A DNA stretch of 64,000 bases from Oscillospiraceae bacterium (lineage in GTDB: Bacteria > Bacillota > Clostridia > Oscillospirales > Ruminococcaceae): positions 62,001-126,000 of the forward strand of contig CABIZB010000004.1 of NCBI GenBank assembly GCA_902363145.1. The letters run 5' to 3'. A program made the translations under genes and the position numbers. Under the pieces are notes generated by a model. The model saw only the letters and a list, made by a program, of their open reading frames with translations, did no database searches and was not told the origin of the DNA. Positions 35,472 through 44,864 of the stretch are shown piece by piece (position 1 is the first letter of the stretch; each line of letters starts with the position of its first letter).

Positions 35472-36968
35472 TCAGCACTGACCGCCGCCCCATTCTACAA
35501 CCGTAAATCCCTTGCGTTCAAAGGTATCAAGCTTCTGCTCCTCTACCTCGGTATATTCGTCCAGCGGTTTATATGCCATGAATATCCTCAGAATGCTGTC
35601 AGGCTCGGGGGAGATGTGCAGCTTTGCCGCATTCTCATATGCCTCTGTCTGGAAGCTTATAAGGTTGTAAGGATTCTTCTCCATCTGAGGAAGCCAATAT
35701 ACGATGAACTCGTTATACTCCTTGGGAGTAAGTCCCATGTACGAAAGCTTCTCACGGAGAAAATCCGCCGTGTCGCTGCCCTTTACCACAAAGCCTGTGG
35801 AAAAGTCCCACTTTGCGTTAAGGGAAGCGTCCCAGAAAAGGTAGGAATATTCCTTGCCGTCGGCGATTATGGTTCCGTCGGGCTTGGCTGTTACGTCCCA
35901 GCCGTCCTTATATTCGGGATATGTGCACATGAACTTGCCGTTCAGCTCCATTTTTACCGACACCTGCTGTTCCTTTTCGGGATAAAGATATATAACTGGC
36001 TTTGCGGCGGGCACATTATCTTCGTCGCCGTACACATTATAGCCCTCCACTGTAAAGGCCCACAGTTCCTCATTGAAATAGTAATTGAGCAGCTCTGCCA
36101 CATTCATCCTGAACATGGTCTTAGTCTTTTTTACGGGAGCCTCCCCGTTCTCTGCGGAATAGCCATATACATCAATGGGTGTGGAAGCCGAAACGCATTC
36201 CTTGCTGCCGTCAGCCATGAGCAGATAGCAGTCATCAACAGGCTCCAGCAGATAGAGTTTTTTGCTTATGCACTGAGTTCCCTCCCAGCTTTCTGCGGCA
36301 TTTTGCCATGTGCTGTATCTTGATGATGCCGATGAATCTGCGCCTTTCTTTTTCTTGGAGTAGTTTCTTACCGTCCTTGCGCCGTAGCTGTCGCCATTGC
36401 CTTTGTAGGAATATTCCATCGTATCGGTGTCGGGGTCAACCGACTCTGTGGCCTTGAACACAGGCTCACGGATAATTTTTTCATCGGTGAAGGTCATATA
36501 TCCGTATTCGCTGTTCATGGTCAGACCGCTGTCGTCCTGAGCCAGCATATGATCGTCATATACCCATTTAAGCTTTTTGCCCTCAATGCTTGGTGCGATC
36601 GTGGGGCAGGACATACTTGCTGAGTACATATATTCCGCCTTGTCGCCTTTAAGACTGTAGAATTTGTGGAGCTTCTTGTCATATTCTCCGCCCTTTTCCG
36701 CTTTGTTCTTTACGGTGCTTGTAACGATAAGCTCGGGAATGTTGTCGCCCGTAACGTCAAATATGGCAAAAGAATCGGTGTTGGTCCTCAGCCACGACAT
36801 ATCGGCGGTTATCTTGTCGTAATAGGTTTTCACTTCCTCATTTTGTGTAAGCAGAGCAATGCTGTTTTCAATCTTGCTTTTGCTGTAGTCATCGGCGAAT
36901 ACCGATGCTGAAAGCGATGACACAACTGCCGCTGCTGCGATGATTGATAATATTCTGTTTTTCTTCAT
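35472..36968 (-). CDS. Secreted protein of unknown function
   Basis: A 498-residue exported protein. The start at 36968 follows AAGGAAGG; residues 1-27 form a signal peptide (MKKNRILSIIAAAAVVSSLS then SVFA/DDYS). Residues 30-260 contain a repeated-looking FAIFDVTGDNIPELIVTS segment typical of extracellular beta-rich modules. From about residue 330, KPVIYLYPEKEQQVSVKMEL opens a C-terminal domain found in many secreted bacterial proteins; its function is unknown to me. It ends in an unusual VEWGGGQC, with a terminal Cys. It is not clearly linked to its neighbours. Confidence 0.75.
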   Translation of the reverse strand: MKKNRILSIIAAAAVVSSLSASVFADDYSKSKIENSIALLTQNEEVKTYYDKITADMSWLRTNTDSFAIFDVTGDNIPELIVTSTVKNKAEKGGEYDKKLHKFYSLKGDKAEYMYSASMSCPTIAPSIEGKKLKWVYDDHMLAQDDSGLTMNSEYGYMTFTDEKIIREPVFKATESVDPDTDTMEYSYKGNGDSYGARTVRNYSKKKKGADSSASSRYSTWQNAAESWEGTQCISKKLYLLEPVDDCYLLMADGSKECVSASTPIDVYGYSAENGEAPVKKTKTMFRMNVAELLNYYFNEELWAFTVEGYNVYGDEDNVPAAKPVIYLYPEKEQQVSVKMELNGKFMCTYPEYKDGWDVTAKPDGTIIADGKEYSYLFWDASLNAKWDFSTGFVVKGSDTADFLREKLSYMGLTPKEYNEFIVYWLPQMEKNPYNLISFQTEAYENAAKLHISPEPDSILRIFMAYKPLDEYTEVEEQKLDTFERKGFTVVEWGGGQC

Positions 36969-37049
36969 AATGAACCTTCCTTTCGGTCTGATTTCTGCTT
37001 TATACTTATAAAACAACTTAACAATGGGAATTTTTTCATAATTGCTCAG

Positions 37050-37871
37050 TTATTTTATAGAATTAACAATTTTATCGCATTCCGCATAGTCAACATTCTG
37101 TGTAAAAATATCGATAACGCAATAACCCGAGTTGAAAATCAGATTCATTTGGTTATCTTCCTTTGATACTATCGCCTGATGACCACATACGGTTATTTCT
37201 GAAATATTGTGTTCATCGCTGGGAATACAGATATTTGACAGGTCGCCGTCATGGAAATACTGATATGATAAGGAAATCTTTTCGGAACCATTTTCAAAAG
37301 TAAATAAAATATAATCCATATAATCATTTTTATCGGATTCCATACATACAAGCATAAAACCTTCAGGGAGATAGTGTGGGGTTTCGGCAGTAATATCCAT
37401 TTCCTCGCATTTTCCGATAATTCCGTAAGGGTCATTTTCAGATGTAGGCAGAACTATCTCTTCACTTTTATTGCCGAAATCTATTTTCACGCCGCCTTGT
37501 GTAAGCTCTACAGCAAGAGAAAATATATTCATGTTCCATGCTGAAACTGAAATACAGTTTGCTGCAAATACTATGGCAGCAGCGCAGATAATCGGTATTA
37601 TTTTTCTGAGCGTCCTGACGGAAGCTTTGTTTTTCCCGGCATTGTATTCGGATATTTTACTGTATAATCTTTGCTTCTGCTCCACAATGTCACTTGACTG
37701 ATCAAGTCCGTCCGACAGTTCGCACAGTTCATTTGTAAGGACTGCAATTTTATCATAATCACGCTTGCCTGACGGCTTGGCTGTTTCCTCATCAAGCTGT
37801 CGCTTCAAATATAAAAAAGCCTTTTTTTCAAGCTCTTTATCGGAAATAATTTTTTGTGCAAGCCCTTTCAT
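37050..37871 (-). CDS. DUF4367-type membrane protein, putative anti-sigma factor
   Basis: A 273-residue protein: a helical cytosolic region of about 85 residues (QKIISDKELEKKAFLYLKRQ), one transmembrane segment at about 88-107, and an extracytoplasmic domain of about 160 residues with the DUF4367 pattern (ETPHYLPEGFMLVCMESD ... AIVSKEDNQMNLIF). AAAGGAG lies 10 bases before the ATG at 37871; the ATG at 37880 is too close to it. It follows the ECF sigma gene by 90 bases. Its function as a sigma regulator is inferred from that order. Codon use is more AT-rich than in most neighbours. Confidence 0.76.
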   Translation of the reverse strand: MKGLAQKIISDKELEKKAFLYLKRQLDEETAKPSGKRDYDKIAVLTNELCELSDGLDQSSDIVEQKQRLYSKISEYNAGKNKASVRTLRKIIPIICAAAIVFAANCISVSAWNMNIFSLAVELTQGGVKIDFGNKSEEIVLPTSENDPYGIIGKCEEMDITAETPHYLPEGFMLVCMESDKNDYMDYILFTFENGSEKISLSYQYFHDGDLSNICIPSDEHNISEITVCGHQAIVSKEDNQMNLIFNSGYCVIDIFTQNVDYAECDKIVNSIK

Positions 37872-37961
37872 ATTACTCATTCTCCTTTGATGTATAAACG
37901 TCAGAAAGCACAGTTTTTCTTTCATCAAAACAATTTTTTAATTTGTAGCTGTGCACAAAAA

Positions 37962-38432
37962 TTACAGCCTTAGTTTGTTTGCTTTTCTCGCACTGACCGC
38001 AAGCTTTTTTCTTATCCTGTGTATGTGGATATATAATGCGTTAAGCGTCATTTCGTTGGCTTTTGCTATGCTTTCCTTATCCTCGCCGTTGTAATAATCA
38101 GAGATAATAGCCTTATCTTTATCTGACAGGCAGTCAAGATCATTATCTGACAAGAACGGGAAATCAATGGGAGCAGCGCTTATCTCATCAGAGCATTCCT
38201 CCAGAGAAACAAATGAGGGATTGTGTCTTATATAATTTTTTATCTCCAGATCCGCTGCCCTGTAAAGCCATATTCTGATATTTTCACTCAGTTTCAGACG
38301 GTCCAGCTTTTTATACAATGCAAAGAACACTTCCTGTGTAACATCTTCCGCCACTGTTCGGTTGAAATTCAGCTTTGTGCAGCAGTAGTTATATATTTCA
38401 TTGTAATACTTATCTACTATTTCATCATACAT
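37962..38432 (-). CDS. ECF RNA polymerase sigma factor
   Basis: A 156-residue sigma-70 family protein. Region 2 is YYNEIYNYCCTKLNFNRTVAEDVTQEVFFALYKKL and region 4 is LSDKDKAIISDYYNGEDKESIAKANEMTLNALYIHIHRIRKKL. It starts at ATG 38432. AT-rich composition, like its partner, differs from the flanking genes and hints that the pair was acquired together. Confidence 0.86.
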   Translation of the reverse strand: MYDEIVDKYYNEIYNYCCTKLNFNRTVAEDVTQEVFFALYKKLDRLKLSENIRIWLYRAADLEIKNYIRHNPSFVSLEECSDEISAAPIDFPFLSDNDLDCLSDKDKAIISDYYNGEDKESIAKANEMTLNALYIHIHRIRKKLAVSARKANKLRL

Positions 38433-38582
38433 AAAAATATTTGCCCCTTTGAGTTTTCTACTTTTGGAAGCTTTTATTATATAACGTCATTAAAGCACCT
38501 TTTTCTTTCAAAAATATTATAAAAGCATACTTTTTTGTATAGCTGCACAAAAAGTTTGATAAATTTTTATCATATAAAACAA

Positions 38583-38610
38583 AAAGCCGCACCCAAAAGA
38601 GTGCGGCTCA
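38583..38610 (-). terminator. Terminator of the ABC ATPase gene
   Basis: On the minus strand AGCCGCAC...GTGCGGCT is followed by TTTTTG. Confidence 0.88.
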
Positions 38611-38631
38611 ATAAATTCGATTGTGATGTTA

Positions 38632-39774
38632 TCAGTTGATAACAGTCTTCTCGGTTTCCTTATCAAAGATGTGGATCTTGTTAGGATCGATAGCAACTCT
38701 GATAGTATCCTGAGGACGTGCTGTGGAACGAGGATCAACACGAGCAGTAAGGGGAATACCCTCGCAGGTGAGATACAGGTAAGTCTCAGCACCCATCATT
38801 TCGGTGATTTCAACGTCAGCCTCGATAACGCCGGTCTTAGCAGCGGAGAGGAACATCTCTTCATCGTGAATGTTCTCGGGACGGATACCCATGATGATCT
38901 CCTTGTCAACAAGCTCGGAAAGTGCAAGGTCATCAACCTTGGACTCGGGAATTTCAACATAGTACTTTTTTCCACGGGTGGTCTTGGTATCTTCGGAACC
39001 GAACTCTACAGTGTACTTGCCCTCGATCTTTCTGAGAACAGCGTCGATAAAGTTCATCTGAGGAGATCCCATGAATCCTGCAACGAACTGGTTTACAGGG
39101 TTGGTGTAAAGGTTCTGAGGAGAATCAACCTGCTGAACAAAGCCATCCTTCATAACTACGATACGGTCACCCATTGTCATAGCCTCTGTCTGGTCATGTG
39201 TTACGTAAATAAATGTGGTACCCAGCTTCTGGTGGAGCTTGGAGATCTCGGTTCTCATCTGAGCACGGAGCTTCGCATCCAGGTTGGAAAGAGGCTCATC
39301 GAGAAGGAATACCTGAGGCTCACGAACGATTGCACGTCCAAGAGCAACACGCTGTCTCTGACCACCGGAAAGAGCCTTAGGCTTTCTGCTGAGAAGGTGA
39401 GAGATATCGAGGATTCTTGCAGCCTCTTCTACCTTTCTTGCGATCTCGTCCTTAGGAACCTTTCTGAGCTTCAGACCGAATGCCATGTTCTCGAATACGG
39501 TCATATGAGGATACAGAGCGTAGTTCTGGAATACCATTGCGATATCTCTGTCCTTAGGAGCAACGTCGTTTACAAGACGGTCGCCGATGTAAAGCTCGCC
39601 CTCGGAAATCTCTTCGAGTCCGGCAATCATACGAAGTGTAGTAGATTTACCGCAGCCTGAAGGACCAACAAGGATAATGAACTCCTTGTCCTTGATTTCA
39701 AGGTTTACGTCTGATACGGCAACAACGCCACCGGGATATTTCTTATAGATGCCTCTGAGTGATAAGCTTGCCAT
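38632..39774 (-). CDS. msmK: Sugar ABC transporter ATP-binding protein (MsmK/UgpC/MalK type)
   Basis: A 380-residue CUT1-family ATPase. Walker [11 protein letters not shown]-loop [22 protein letters not shown], signature [14 protein letters not shown], Walker [17 protein letters not shown] and switch His ([15 protein letters not shown]) are intact. A C-terminal OB-fold regulatory domain of about 140 residues follows. No permease or binding protein genes are adjacent, which fits the shared MsmX/MsmK ATPase that powers several oligosaccharide importers in Firmicutes. Single-gene transcript ending at 38583. Confidence 0.94.
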   Translation of the reverse strand: MASLSLRGIYKKYPGGVVAVSDVNLEIKDKEFIILVGPSGCGKSTTLRMIAGLEEISEGELYIGDRLVNDVAPKDRDIAMVFQNYALYPHMTVFENMAFGLKLRKVPKDEIARKVEEAARILDISHLLSRKPKALSGGQRQRVALGRAIVREPQVFLLDEPLSNLDAKLRAQMRTEISKLHQKLGTTFIYVTHDQTEAMTMGDRIVVMKDGFVQQVDSPQNLYTNPVNQFVAGFMGSPQMNFIDAVLRKIEGKYTVEFGSEDTKTTRGKKYYVEIPESKVDDLALSELVDKEIIMGIRPENIHDEEMFLSAAKTGVIEADVEITEMMGAETYLYLTCEGIPLTARVDPRSTARPQDTIRVAIDPNKIHIFDKETEKTVIN

Positions 39775-39963
39775 TTAGTGTGGACCTCCCTAATTAAAAT
39801 GCTGCCGAGGATATTATCTTACAATACATATATCGGCTATGATTATATAATACCAAATTACGCACAGTAATTTCAAGTCTCTTATTACCCAAACTTACAA
39901 AAAGTTATTTATTTAGTTTGACGAAAATAAACTTTTTCGGAAAAATGTGTTGAAATCGTGCTA

Positions 39964-40668
39964 CTATTTTGCATAAAGTTTCAGGGTTTCTTTGTGCAAA
40001 ATTTCCCTGCACCCTCCGAGAGGCAGTGTGGGGTCAAGCTCTATGCCCCCTATCCTTGTGCGCCTGAGGAAGGTGACTTTGTTGCCCGCAGCCTCCATCA
40101 TGCGCTTGACCTGGTGGAACTTTCCCTCGTGGAGGATAAGCCGCACCACATGGTCGTCATCGGTGAAGAAAAGCTGCGCAGGCATGCACTTTTCACCGCC
40201 GTCAATGGTCATTCCCGAGGCAAAAAGCTCCTTGTAGCTCTCTTCCGCAGGGCGTTCCAGAGTGACCTCGTATTCCTTTTCAACGTGGCTCCTGGGCGAG
40301 AGCATCTTGTGTGCAAGGGCGCCGTCGTCGGTTATGAAAACAAAGCCTTCGGTGTCCTTGTCCAGCCGTCCCGCAGGGAAAAGCCCCTTTCGGCGCAGCT
40401 CAGGGGGGATAAGCTCCAGCACGGTTTCGGAAAGCTCGTCTCTGGTGGCGCACACAACTCCCGCAGGCTTATTAAGCATAATGTACATATACTGCCTGTA
40501 TAATATGGACTTTCCGCCGATAATTATTTCGTCCTTTTCGGGGTCAACGTGCATATCCGCCGAGGTAACGGACGCTCCGTTAACGGTTATTTTCCTGCGT
40601 TTTATAAGCTCCTTTGCATCGCTGCGGGATATGCCTGTCTGCTCGGCAGCAAATTTATCTATGCGCAT
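39964..40668 (-). CDS. rsuA: 16S rRNA pseudouridine synthase RsuA-type
   Basis: A 234-residue enzyme with an N-terminal S4 RNA-binding domain (RIDKFAAEQTGISRSDAKELI), a catalytic domain with MLNKPAGVVCAT and the catalytic Asp in GRLDKDTEGFV, and the C-terminal QVKRMMEAAGNKVTFLRRTRIGG. It probably modifies U516 of 16S rRNA; the related RluE/RluF specificity cannot be excluded. It follows the mgtC-like gene by 39 bases. Confidence 0.93.
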   Translation of the reverse strand: MRIDKFAAEQTGISRSDAKELIKRRKITVNGASVTSADMHVDPEKDEIIIGGKSILYRQYMYIMLNKPAGVVCATRDELSETVLELIPPELRRKGLFPAGRLDKDTEGFVFITDDGALAHKMLSPRSHVEKEYEVTLERPAEESYKELFASGMTIDGGEKCMPAQLFFTDDDHVVRLILHEGKFHQVKRMMEAAGNKVTFLRRTRIGGIELDPTLPLGGCREILHKETLKLYAK

Positions 40669-40707
40669 CTGAACAGTCCTTCCTTATTATTTTCCGTTGT
40701 TATGGGA

Positions 40708-41412
40708 TTATTCAACGTGTACATTCATTATCCCGTCGGTCATTTTCAGCTTGTTGATGGCGAAATCGAAAAGCTCCTCCGATTTTTTCACGATGACCGC
40801 ATATTTCAGCTCCAGATGACCCTCGTCAGCCACGGATATCTCCGATGAAACTATGGCAAGGGAAAGCTTGCTGAACAGTGTCTCGGCTTCCTTTGCAGCC
40901 ACGTCCGCACTGCTCACCATCAGGCATATCACACGGGTCTCGCTGTGCTTCATGACCGCCCTTTTTATGAACTGGAGGGCGAAGTATATGAGCAGCGTCG
41001 CAATAACAGCTGCCCCGTAGAAGCCCGTGCCGCAGGTAAGTCCCACGCAGGATACAGCCCACAGGCTTGCGGCAGTGGTAAGTCCCTTGACGCTGAAGCC
41101 CTCTTTGATTATAGTACCTGCGCCCAGGAAGCCTATGCCGCTGACCACCTGCGCACCAAGGCGTGTGGGGTCAACGTTCATCACGCCCATGTATTTTCGG
41201 CACACATATTCCGACGTGATAGTCATAAGGGCAGCGCCGATGCAGACAAGCACATGGGTGCGTATGCCCGCAGGACGGTTGATGTGCTCACGCTCGTTGC
41301 CTATGAAGCTGCCCAGCAGGGTCGCCACGCCAAGCCTGAGAATGGTCTTGACCATAAAAGCGGCATCAGCCGACGGTATAAGCATATCGAGATAGTTTTC
41401 AAACATGGGCAT
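40708..41412 (-). CDS. MgtC/SapB family membrane protein with C-terminal ACT-like domain
   Basis: A 234-residue protein with four to five transmembrane helices. The family signature GSFIGNEREHINRPAGIRTHVLVCIGAA is followed by GAQVVSGIGFLGAGTII, and the last 80 residues form an ACT-like domain (ICLMVSSADVAAKEAETLF...). MgtC proteins are linked to magnesium limitation and F-ATPase control in other bacteria; here the role is open. GGAGG precedes the ATG. Confidence 0.88.
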   Translation of the reverse strand: MPMFENYLDMLIPSADAAFMVKTILRLGVATLLGSFIGNEREHINRPAGIRTHVLVCIGAALMTITSEYVCRKYMGVMNVDPTRLGAQVVSGIGFLGAGTIIKEGFSVKGLTTAASLWAVSCVGLTCGTGFYGAAVIATLLIYFALQFIKRAVMKHSETRVICLMVSSADVAAKEAETLFSKLSLAIVSSEISVADEGHLELKYAVIVKKSEELFDFAINKLKMTDGIMNVHVE

Positions 41413-41520
41413 GCCTCCTTTTTGAGCCTTAATAAGAGATTTTTCACTATATTTATTGTATCATATAATGAGAAAAAATGCAAATGGCAGAGGAAAAATG
41501 CAAAAAATCTAAAAAAGTGC

Positions 41521-41549
41521 TTGACAAGTACAAAAGTCTGTGCTATAAT
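41521..41549 (+). promoter_or_regulatory. Consensus promoter of tRNA-Leu copy 2
   Basis: TTGACA at 41521-41526, a 17-base spacer and TATAAT at 41544-41549. The -35 box lies outside the duplicated cassette, so copy 1 lacks it. Confidence 0.9.
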
Positions 41550-41584
41550 ATAAAAGCTGACTGATTAAACAGGTCAGAAAATAT

Positions 41585-41668
41585 GCGAGAGTGCTGGAAT
41601 AGGCAGACAGGCACGTTTGAGGTGCGTGTGTCTTTGACGTGTGGGTTCAAGTCCCATCTCTCGCACCA
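41585..41668 (+). tRNA. tRNA-Leu (anticodon GAG), copy 2, integration target
   Basis: Identical to copy 1 through the encoded CCA at 41666-41668. Directly after the CCA the sequence departs from copy 1 and enters the mobile element, so the tRNA stays intact while its native terminator has moved to 48781. Confidence 0.96.
41663..41668. other. attL core (GCACCA)
   Basis: The last six bases of the tRNA-Leu gene, repeated at 48775-48780. The true crossover for a serine recombinase is a 2-bp core within this repeat. Confidence 0.85.
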
Positions 41669-41677
41669 GATAATGAT

Positions 41678-41718
41678 AATCCGAACCCGGTTCCAATCGG
41701 GGACGGCTTCGGATTTTT
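41678..41718 (+). terminator. Element-supplied terminator for tRNA-Leu copy 2
   Basis: AATCCGAA (41678-41685) pairs with TTCGGATT (41708-41715), followed by T. It is only ten bases after the tRNA end and stands in for the native terminator displaced by the insertion. Confidence 0.82.
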
Positions 41719-41740
41719 AGTATATCTTGAGTGCTAAAGC

Positions 41741-41776
41741 AAAAGCGGCGGTATCGCGAGTGATACCGCCGCTTTT
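41741..41776. terminator. Bidirectional terminator at the left end of the element
   Basis: A 15-bp perfect stem (AAAAGCGGCGGTATC with GATACCGCCGCTTTT). It ends the leftward mobilization genes. Confidence 0.9.
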
Positions 41777-41777
41777 G

Positions 41778-41948
41778 TCATACGCTCCTTTCCTTTTCTG
41801 TTTCCTTTGCCCTCTGCGCTTTCCATTCTTCAAATTCTTTCTGCCCCTCCGGGCTTTCAAAGAATTTTTGGATTTCGGGAAGTAAGCACCGGGCAAGGGC
41901 TTCTATTTCATGCTGGGGGATATTTGTATCCGGTTGCTTTTTTGCCAT
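41778..41948 (-). CDS. Small accessory protein of the mobilization module
   Basis: A 56-residue charged protein beginning MAKKQPDTNIPQHEIEALAR and ending KAQRAKETEKERSV. The start at 41948 follows AAAGGCG; an upstream ATG (41978) is less likely. Proteins like this commonly lie after MobV relaxase genes in Firmicute elements; no function is known to me. It is 73 bases after mobV. Confidence 0.72.
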   Translation of the reverse strand: MAKKQPDTNIPQHEIEALARCLLPEIQKFFESPEGQKEFEEWKAQRAKETEKERSV

Positions 41949-42021
41949 ATATCGCCTTTCTCTGTATTCAGTTGTCAAGGTACAATACCGCTGTGCGGCG
42001 TGAAATGTTTTCTGCCATCAA

Positions 42022-42963
42022 TCACCGTTCCCTTGTGTGCCGCTGTTGGTGTTTCAGTTCTGCCAGTACCTCCGGTGGGATACGGTCAACCAGCCGCTGA
42101 ATGTCGTGCAGCTCGCTTTCCAGCTTTGCCCGTTCCATCGTATCTTTCATCTTGCCTTTTTCGCTGGCTTTGGCTCTGGCTTCCAACTGTTCATTCTCTG
42201 CCAAAAGGTCGTTTATCGTGACCTTGTATTTTTTGAGCTGACCGGAGAAGTTCTCCATCTGCGGAAACCACTTTTTCAGCAGGGAGAGGGCTTCCTCTTT
42301 CTTTTTTCCGGCGTTGAACGGGGTAATACCGTCCAGCGTGGCTTCAATAGCCCTTGCCTGTTTAGAGAGATTGACCGCCTGCTTGAACAGACGGGTTGGG
42401 ATATGCTTCCTGCCTGTCTTGCTGGCACTTTCCCCACGCTCCAAGTCGGGATATTTCTCTACCATATAGGCGTGAAAATCGTCCTGCCATTTTGTGAGGT
42501 TGGCTCTATTCCCTATAATCTCCTTTGCACACAGGCGGTTGTCCTCTGTCAGCGGGACAAAGACCAAATGCAGGTGGGGCGTTTTCTCGTCCATGTGTAC
42601 CACCGCCGACACGATATTTTCTTTCCCTACCCGCCCGATTAAGAAATCAGCCGCCCTCTGGAAAAATTCCTGTATCTCCTTTGGGGACTTCTTTTTAAAA
42701 AATTCCGGGCTGGCGGTAATCAGCGTATCCACAAACCGGGTGCTGTCCCTGCGGGTGCGGCAGCCTGCCTGTTCAATGCGGTTTTGAATGAAGTGGTAGT
42801 ACCTGCCCTCCGGCTTGACGATGTGGAAATTGTACTTGCTCCGGCTGGTGTCAATGTCGGGATTGCTGGCGTACTGTTCCTTTTGCCGTTCGTGATGGGC
42901 TTCCAGCGGTCTTGCCGGATTGCCCTTGTGTTTTTCAAATCGCAAAATTGCGTGTTGTGCCAT
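42022..42963 (-). CDS. mobV: MobV-family relaxase (plasmid recombination/mobilization enzyme)
   Basis: A 313-residue relaxase that would nick oriT and carry the strand to a recipient. The Mob_Pre pattern is clear: MAQHAILRFEKHKGNPARP at the N-terminus, FVDTLITASPEF, and the His triad VVHMDEKTPHLHLVFVPL. A coiled-coil C-terminus (LLAENEQLEARAKASEKGKM) follows. AAAGGAG precedes the ATG. Shorter than plasmid MobM (about 494 residues), as is usual for element-borne forms. Its likely oriT is at 46690-46719, 3.7 kb away. Confidence 0.92.
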   Translation of the reverse strand: MAQHAILRFEKHKGNPARPLEAHHERQKEQYASNPDIDTSRSKYNFHIVKPEGRYYHFIQNRIEQAGCRTRRDSTRFVDTLITASPEFFKKKSPKEIQEFFQRAADFLIGRVGKENIVSAVVHMDEKTPHLHLVFVPLTEDNRLCAKEIIGNRANLTKWQDDFHAYMVEKYPDLERGESASKTGRKHIPTRLFKQAVNLSKQARAIEATLDGITPFNAGKKKEEALSLLKKWFPQMENFSGQLKKYKVTINDLLAENEQLEARAKASEKGKMKDTMERAKLESELHDIQRLVDRIPPEVLAELKHQQRHTRER

Positions 42964-43146
42964 GAAACTCCTTTCCCCGTTCCGTTCCTTTCCGGGACTT
43001 TTTCACAGGAAAATCCCGCAGAAAATATCTCGGATAGGAAGGGAATGGATAGAATATAAATCAATATTTTTATCTTTGTATTTCTATATACCGTCCGTTT
43101 TTCGTACTTCAAGAGGATTGATTATCGTACTCTATGAGTACGGTTT

Positions 43147-43542
43147 TCAGTCCTCCGGCGTTCCATAACCGGATTTCTTGAAGTCGGTGTTTGGAACAGC
43201 TTCGTAGGATTTTGGGTAAATGCGGTTGGGTTTTCCACAGCCCTGTTTCTGGATTTCTACCAGTCCGGCATATTGCAGCTCCCGCAGGGTATTGACCGCT
43301 TTCTGCCGCCCACAGCGGAGCAGCTCCACTACCTCATTGATGGGATAGTAGAGGTAAATCCGCCCGTATTCATCTGCCCAGCCGTTTTTCCGAGACAGGT
43401 CTGTCCGGCGCAGGATAAAGGCATACAATACCTTTGCTTCGTTGGACAGTGGCGTGAATGTGGGGGCTTCAAAAAGGAAATTGGGAAGCCGGGTAAAGCT
43501 GACCGCCTTTTCCGGCTGATGGATATAAATGGCTTTTGTCAT
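43147..43542 (-). CDS. RepA N-terminal domain protein (replication initiator A type)
   Basis: A 131-residue protein that matches the N-terminal winged-helix domain of RepA_N initiators: FTRLPNFLFEAPTFTPLSNEAKVLYAFILRRTDLS, then LYYPINEVVELLRCGRQKAVNTL. It lacks the long C-terminal part of plasmid RepA, as in several integrative elements, and may support replication of the excised circle or act as a regulator. It lacks a clear ribosome site. The 183 bases between it and mobV show no gene. Confidence 0.8.
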   Translation of the reverse strand: MTKAIYIHQPEKAVSFTRLPNFLFEAPTFTPLSNEAKVLYAFILRRTDLSRKNGWADEYGRIYLYYPINEVVELLRCGRQKAVNTLRELQYAGLVEIQKQGCGKPNRIYPKSYEAVPNTDFKKSGYGTPED

Positions 43543-43653
43543 ATCGTGTTTTGTGGACGGTTAGAAGCCCGTTTTCTGGGGCAGACGGTAGTTTCTATTG
43601 CCTGCCCCTGTTCTGTGCTTGCAAAGCCTTGTAAATCAAGGACTTTTCAGCCC

Positions 43654-44067
43654 CTAACTGTCCACAGTAGACCTCCTTTTCCGTTCACTTTCTGTTTTCT
43701 GCCGCCTGTGAACTCTGGCGGCGCAGTCGGGACAGTATTTCGCTCGGTTGGACTTTGGGACGAACACTCTGCCGCAGACCACACAGCGTTTTAGCTCCTT
43801 ATCCCGGAAAATCTCCGCTTCCAGCGTCCCGATTTGCGGCAAGACCGACCAGCGGAACCACTTACAGCAGACCGAGAAAGAAATGGTCTGGGGGCAGGTG
43901 TGGGTGTCCCCATTGTCAAGGAGCATACAGTTCCCGTCCTCATAACAGCAGCACTCCCGGCGGATCAGGGCGTTTGCCTGTTTCCTCTGTGCCGGTGTCA
44001 TGCGGTAAAGGGAACCGGCCTGCCTGCGTTCCAGCGGCGGCAAGTCTTTATAGGGGTTCTCTCTCAT
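43654..44067 (-). CDS. Cysteine-rich zinc-ribbon protein
   Basis: A 137-residue protein with eight or more Cys in two groups: RRECCCYEDGNCMLLD...CPQTISFSVCCKWF and a C-terminal zinc ribbon CVVCGRVFVPKSNRAKYCPDCAAR. The start at 44067 (MRENPYKDLPPLERRQ) follows AAGGAGG. Known as a conserved cysteine-rich accessory protein of Clostridia mobile elements; it probably binds zinc and nucleic acid. A longer in-frame ORF to 44232 is not preceded by a ribosome site. Confidence 0.82.
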   Translation of the reverse strand: MRENPYKDLPPLERRQAGSLYRMTPAQRKQANALIRRECCCYEDGNCMLLDNGDTHTCPQTISFSVCCKWFRWSVLPQIGTLEAEIFRDKELKRCVVCGRVFVPKSNRAKYCPDCAARVHRRQKTESERKRRSTVDS

Positions 44068-44153
44068 GTGTTCCCTCCTTTTTTCCTTTGCCGTTATTCC
44101 CGAAAAGGCTTCCTGCCCCATTCCTGCGGCGTGTTCCAACATTGGCACGCTCC

Positions 44154-44181
44154 CCGGACTTCGGGACAAAATGTCCCGAAG
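44154..44181. repeat. Inverted repeat copy 1 bracketing the regulator/lipoprotein block
   Basis: A near-palindrome (CTTCGGGAC/GTCCCGAAG around an AAAAT centre) preceded by CCGGA. The same 27 bases recur inverted at 46500-46526. The 44068-44405 gap otherwise holds only a TATACT-type -10 box at 44363-44368 for the next gene. Confidence 0.75.
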
Positions 44182-44405
44182 TGGCTCGTTGCGGTGCTTA
44201 CCCTGCCGAGGTATTCCTTTTCGGATGGTCATTCTGTTTTCAAGGTGCGGCTCATCGATGAACTAAGATAAGTCTACACCTAAAAGACCGCCCGCCCCGT
44301 ATATCCATAAAGTCGGAAATCAGCTCGGAAAACTCTCTATTTCCACTCTCTCGGAATTGTGGTATACTGAAAACGAAATGATAAGTCAGAAGTTAGGGGG
44401 CAAAT

Positions 44406-44834
44406 ATGATAGAGACAAAGAATATTTCAGAGATGCTAACTTCTTTGATTGAAACGTATGATTTTAACAAAAATACTCTTTCAAAATATTTAGAGATAAC
44501 CGAGAAAGAAATCGAAAAAGTAGCAAGCGGGGACGTTGAATGTTTGCCAAAAGAGCCTGAATTTCGACATAAGATACTCAGCAAGATAGGTTTTTTGTAT
44601 TTTGGAGCGATTGAAGATAAGGATATGAAATTAAGCGGATTTTTGAAAGTGCTTATTTCCTATCACAACATATCCAAAATGACGATAGCAAAAATGGCTT
44701 GTGTCGAAGAAAAAGACATTGACAAACTCCTGTCTAATCCGCCCCGGAAAGTTGAAATCGAAGCAAAGTACAAAATTGCTGTTACTGTTATGGAATTGCG
44801 ATTTTTCTTGAAAAATTGTGAACCGCCAGTATAG
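44406..44834 (+). CDS. Putative HTH regulator of the element
   Basis: A 142-residue protein with two HTH-like helical repeats, residues 10-50 (LIETYDFNKNTLSKYLEITE) and 80-115 (LISYHNISKMTIAKMACVEE). I do not recognise a named family. It is the first gene of a rightward group with the XRE regulator (30 bases downstream) and the lipoprotein gene. AT-rich compared with the mobilization genes on its left. Confidence 0.65.
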   Translation: MIETKNISEMLTSLIETYDFNKNTLSKYLEITEKEIEKVASGDVECLPKEPEFRHKILSKIGFLYFGAIEDKDMKLSGFLKVLISYHNISKMTIAKMACVEEKDIDKLLSNPPRKVEIEAKYKIAVTVMELRFFLKNCEPPV

Positions 44835-44864
44835 TCAATCTTTATTTAGACGAGGAGGGAGAGC

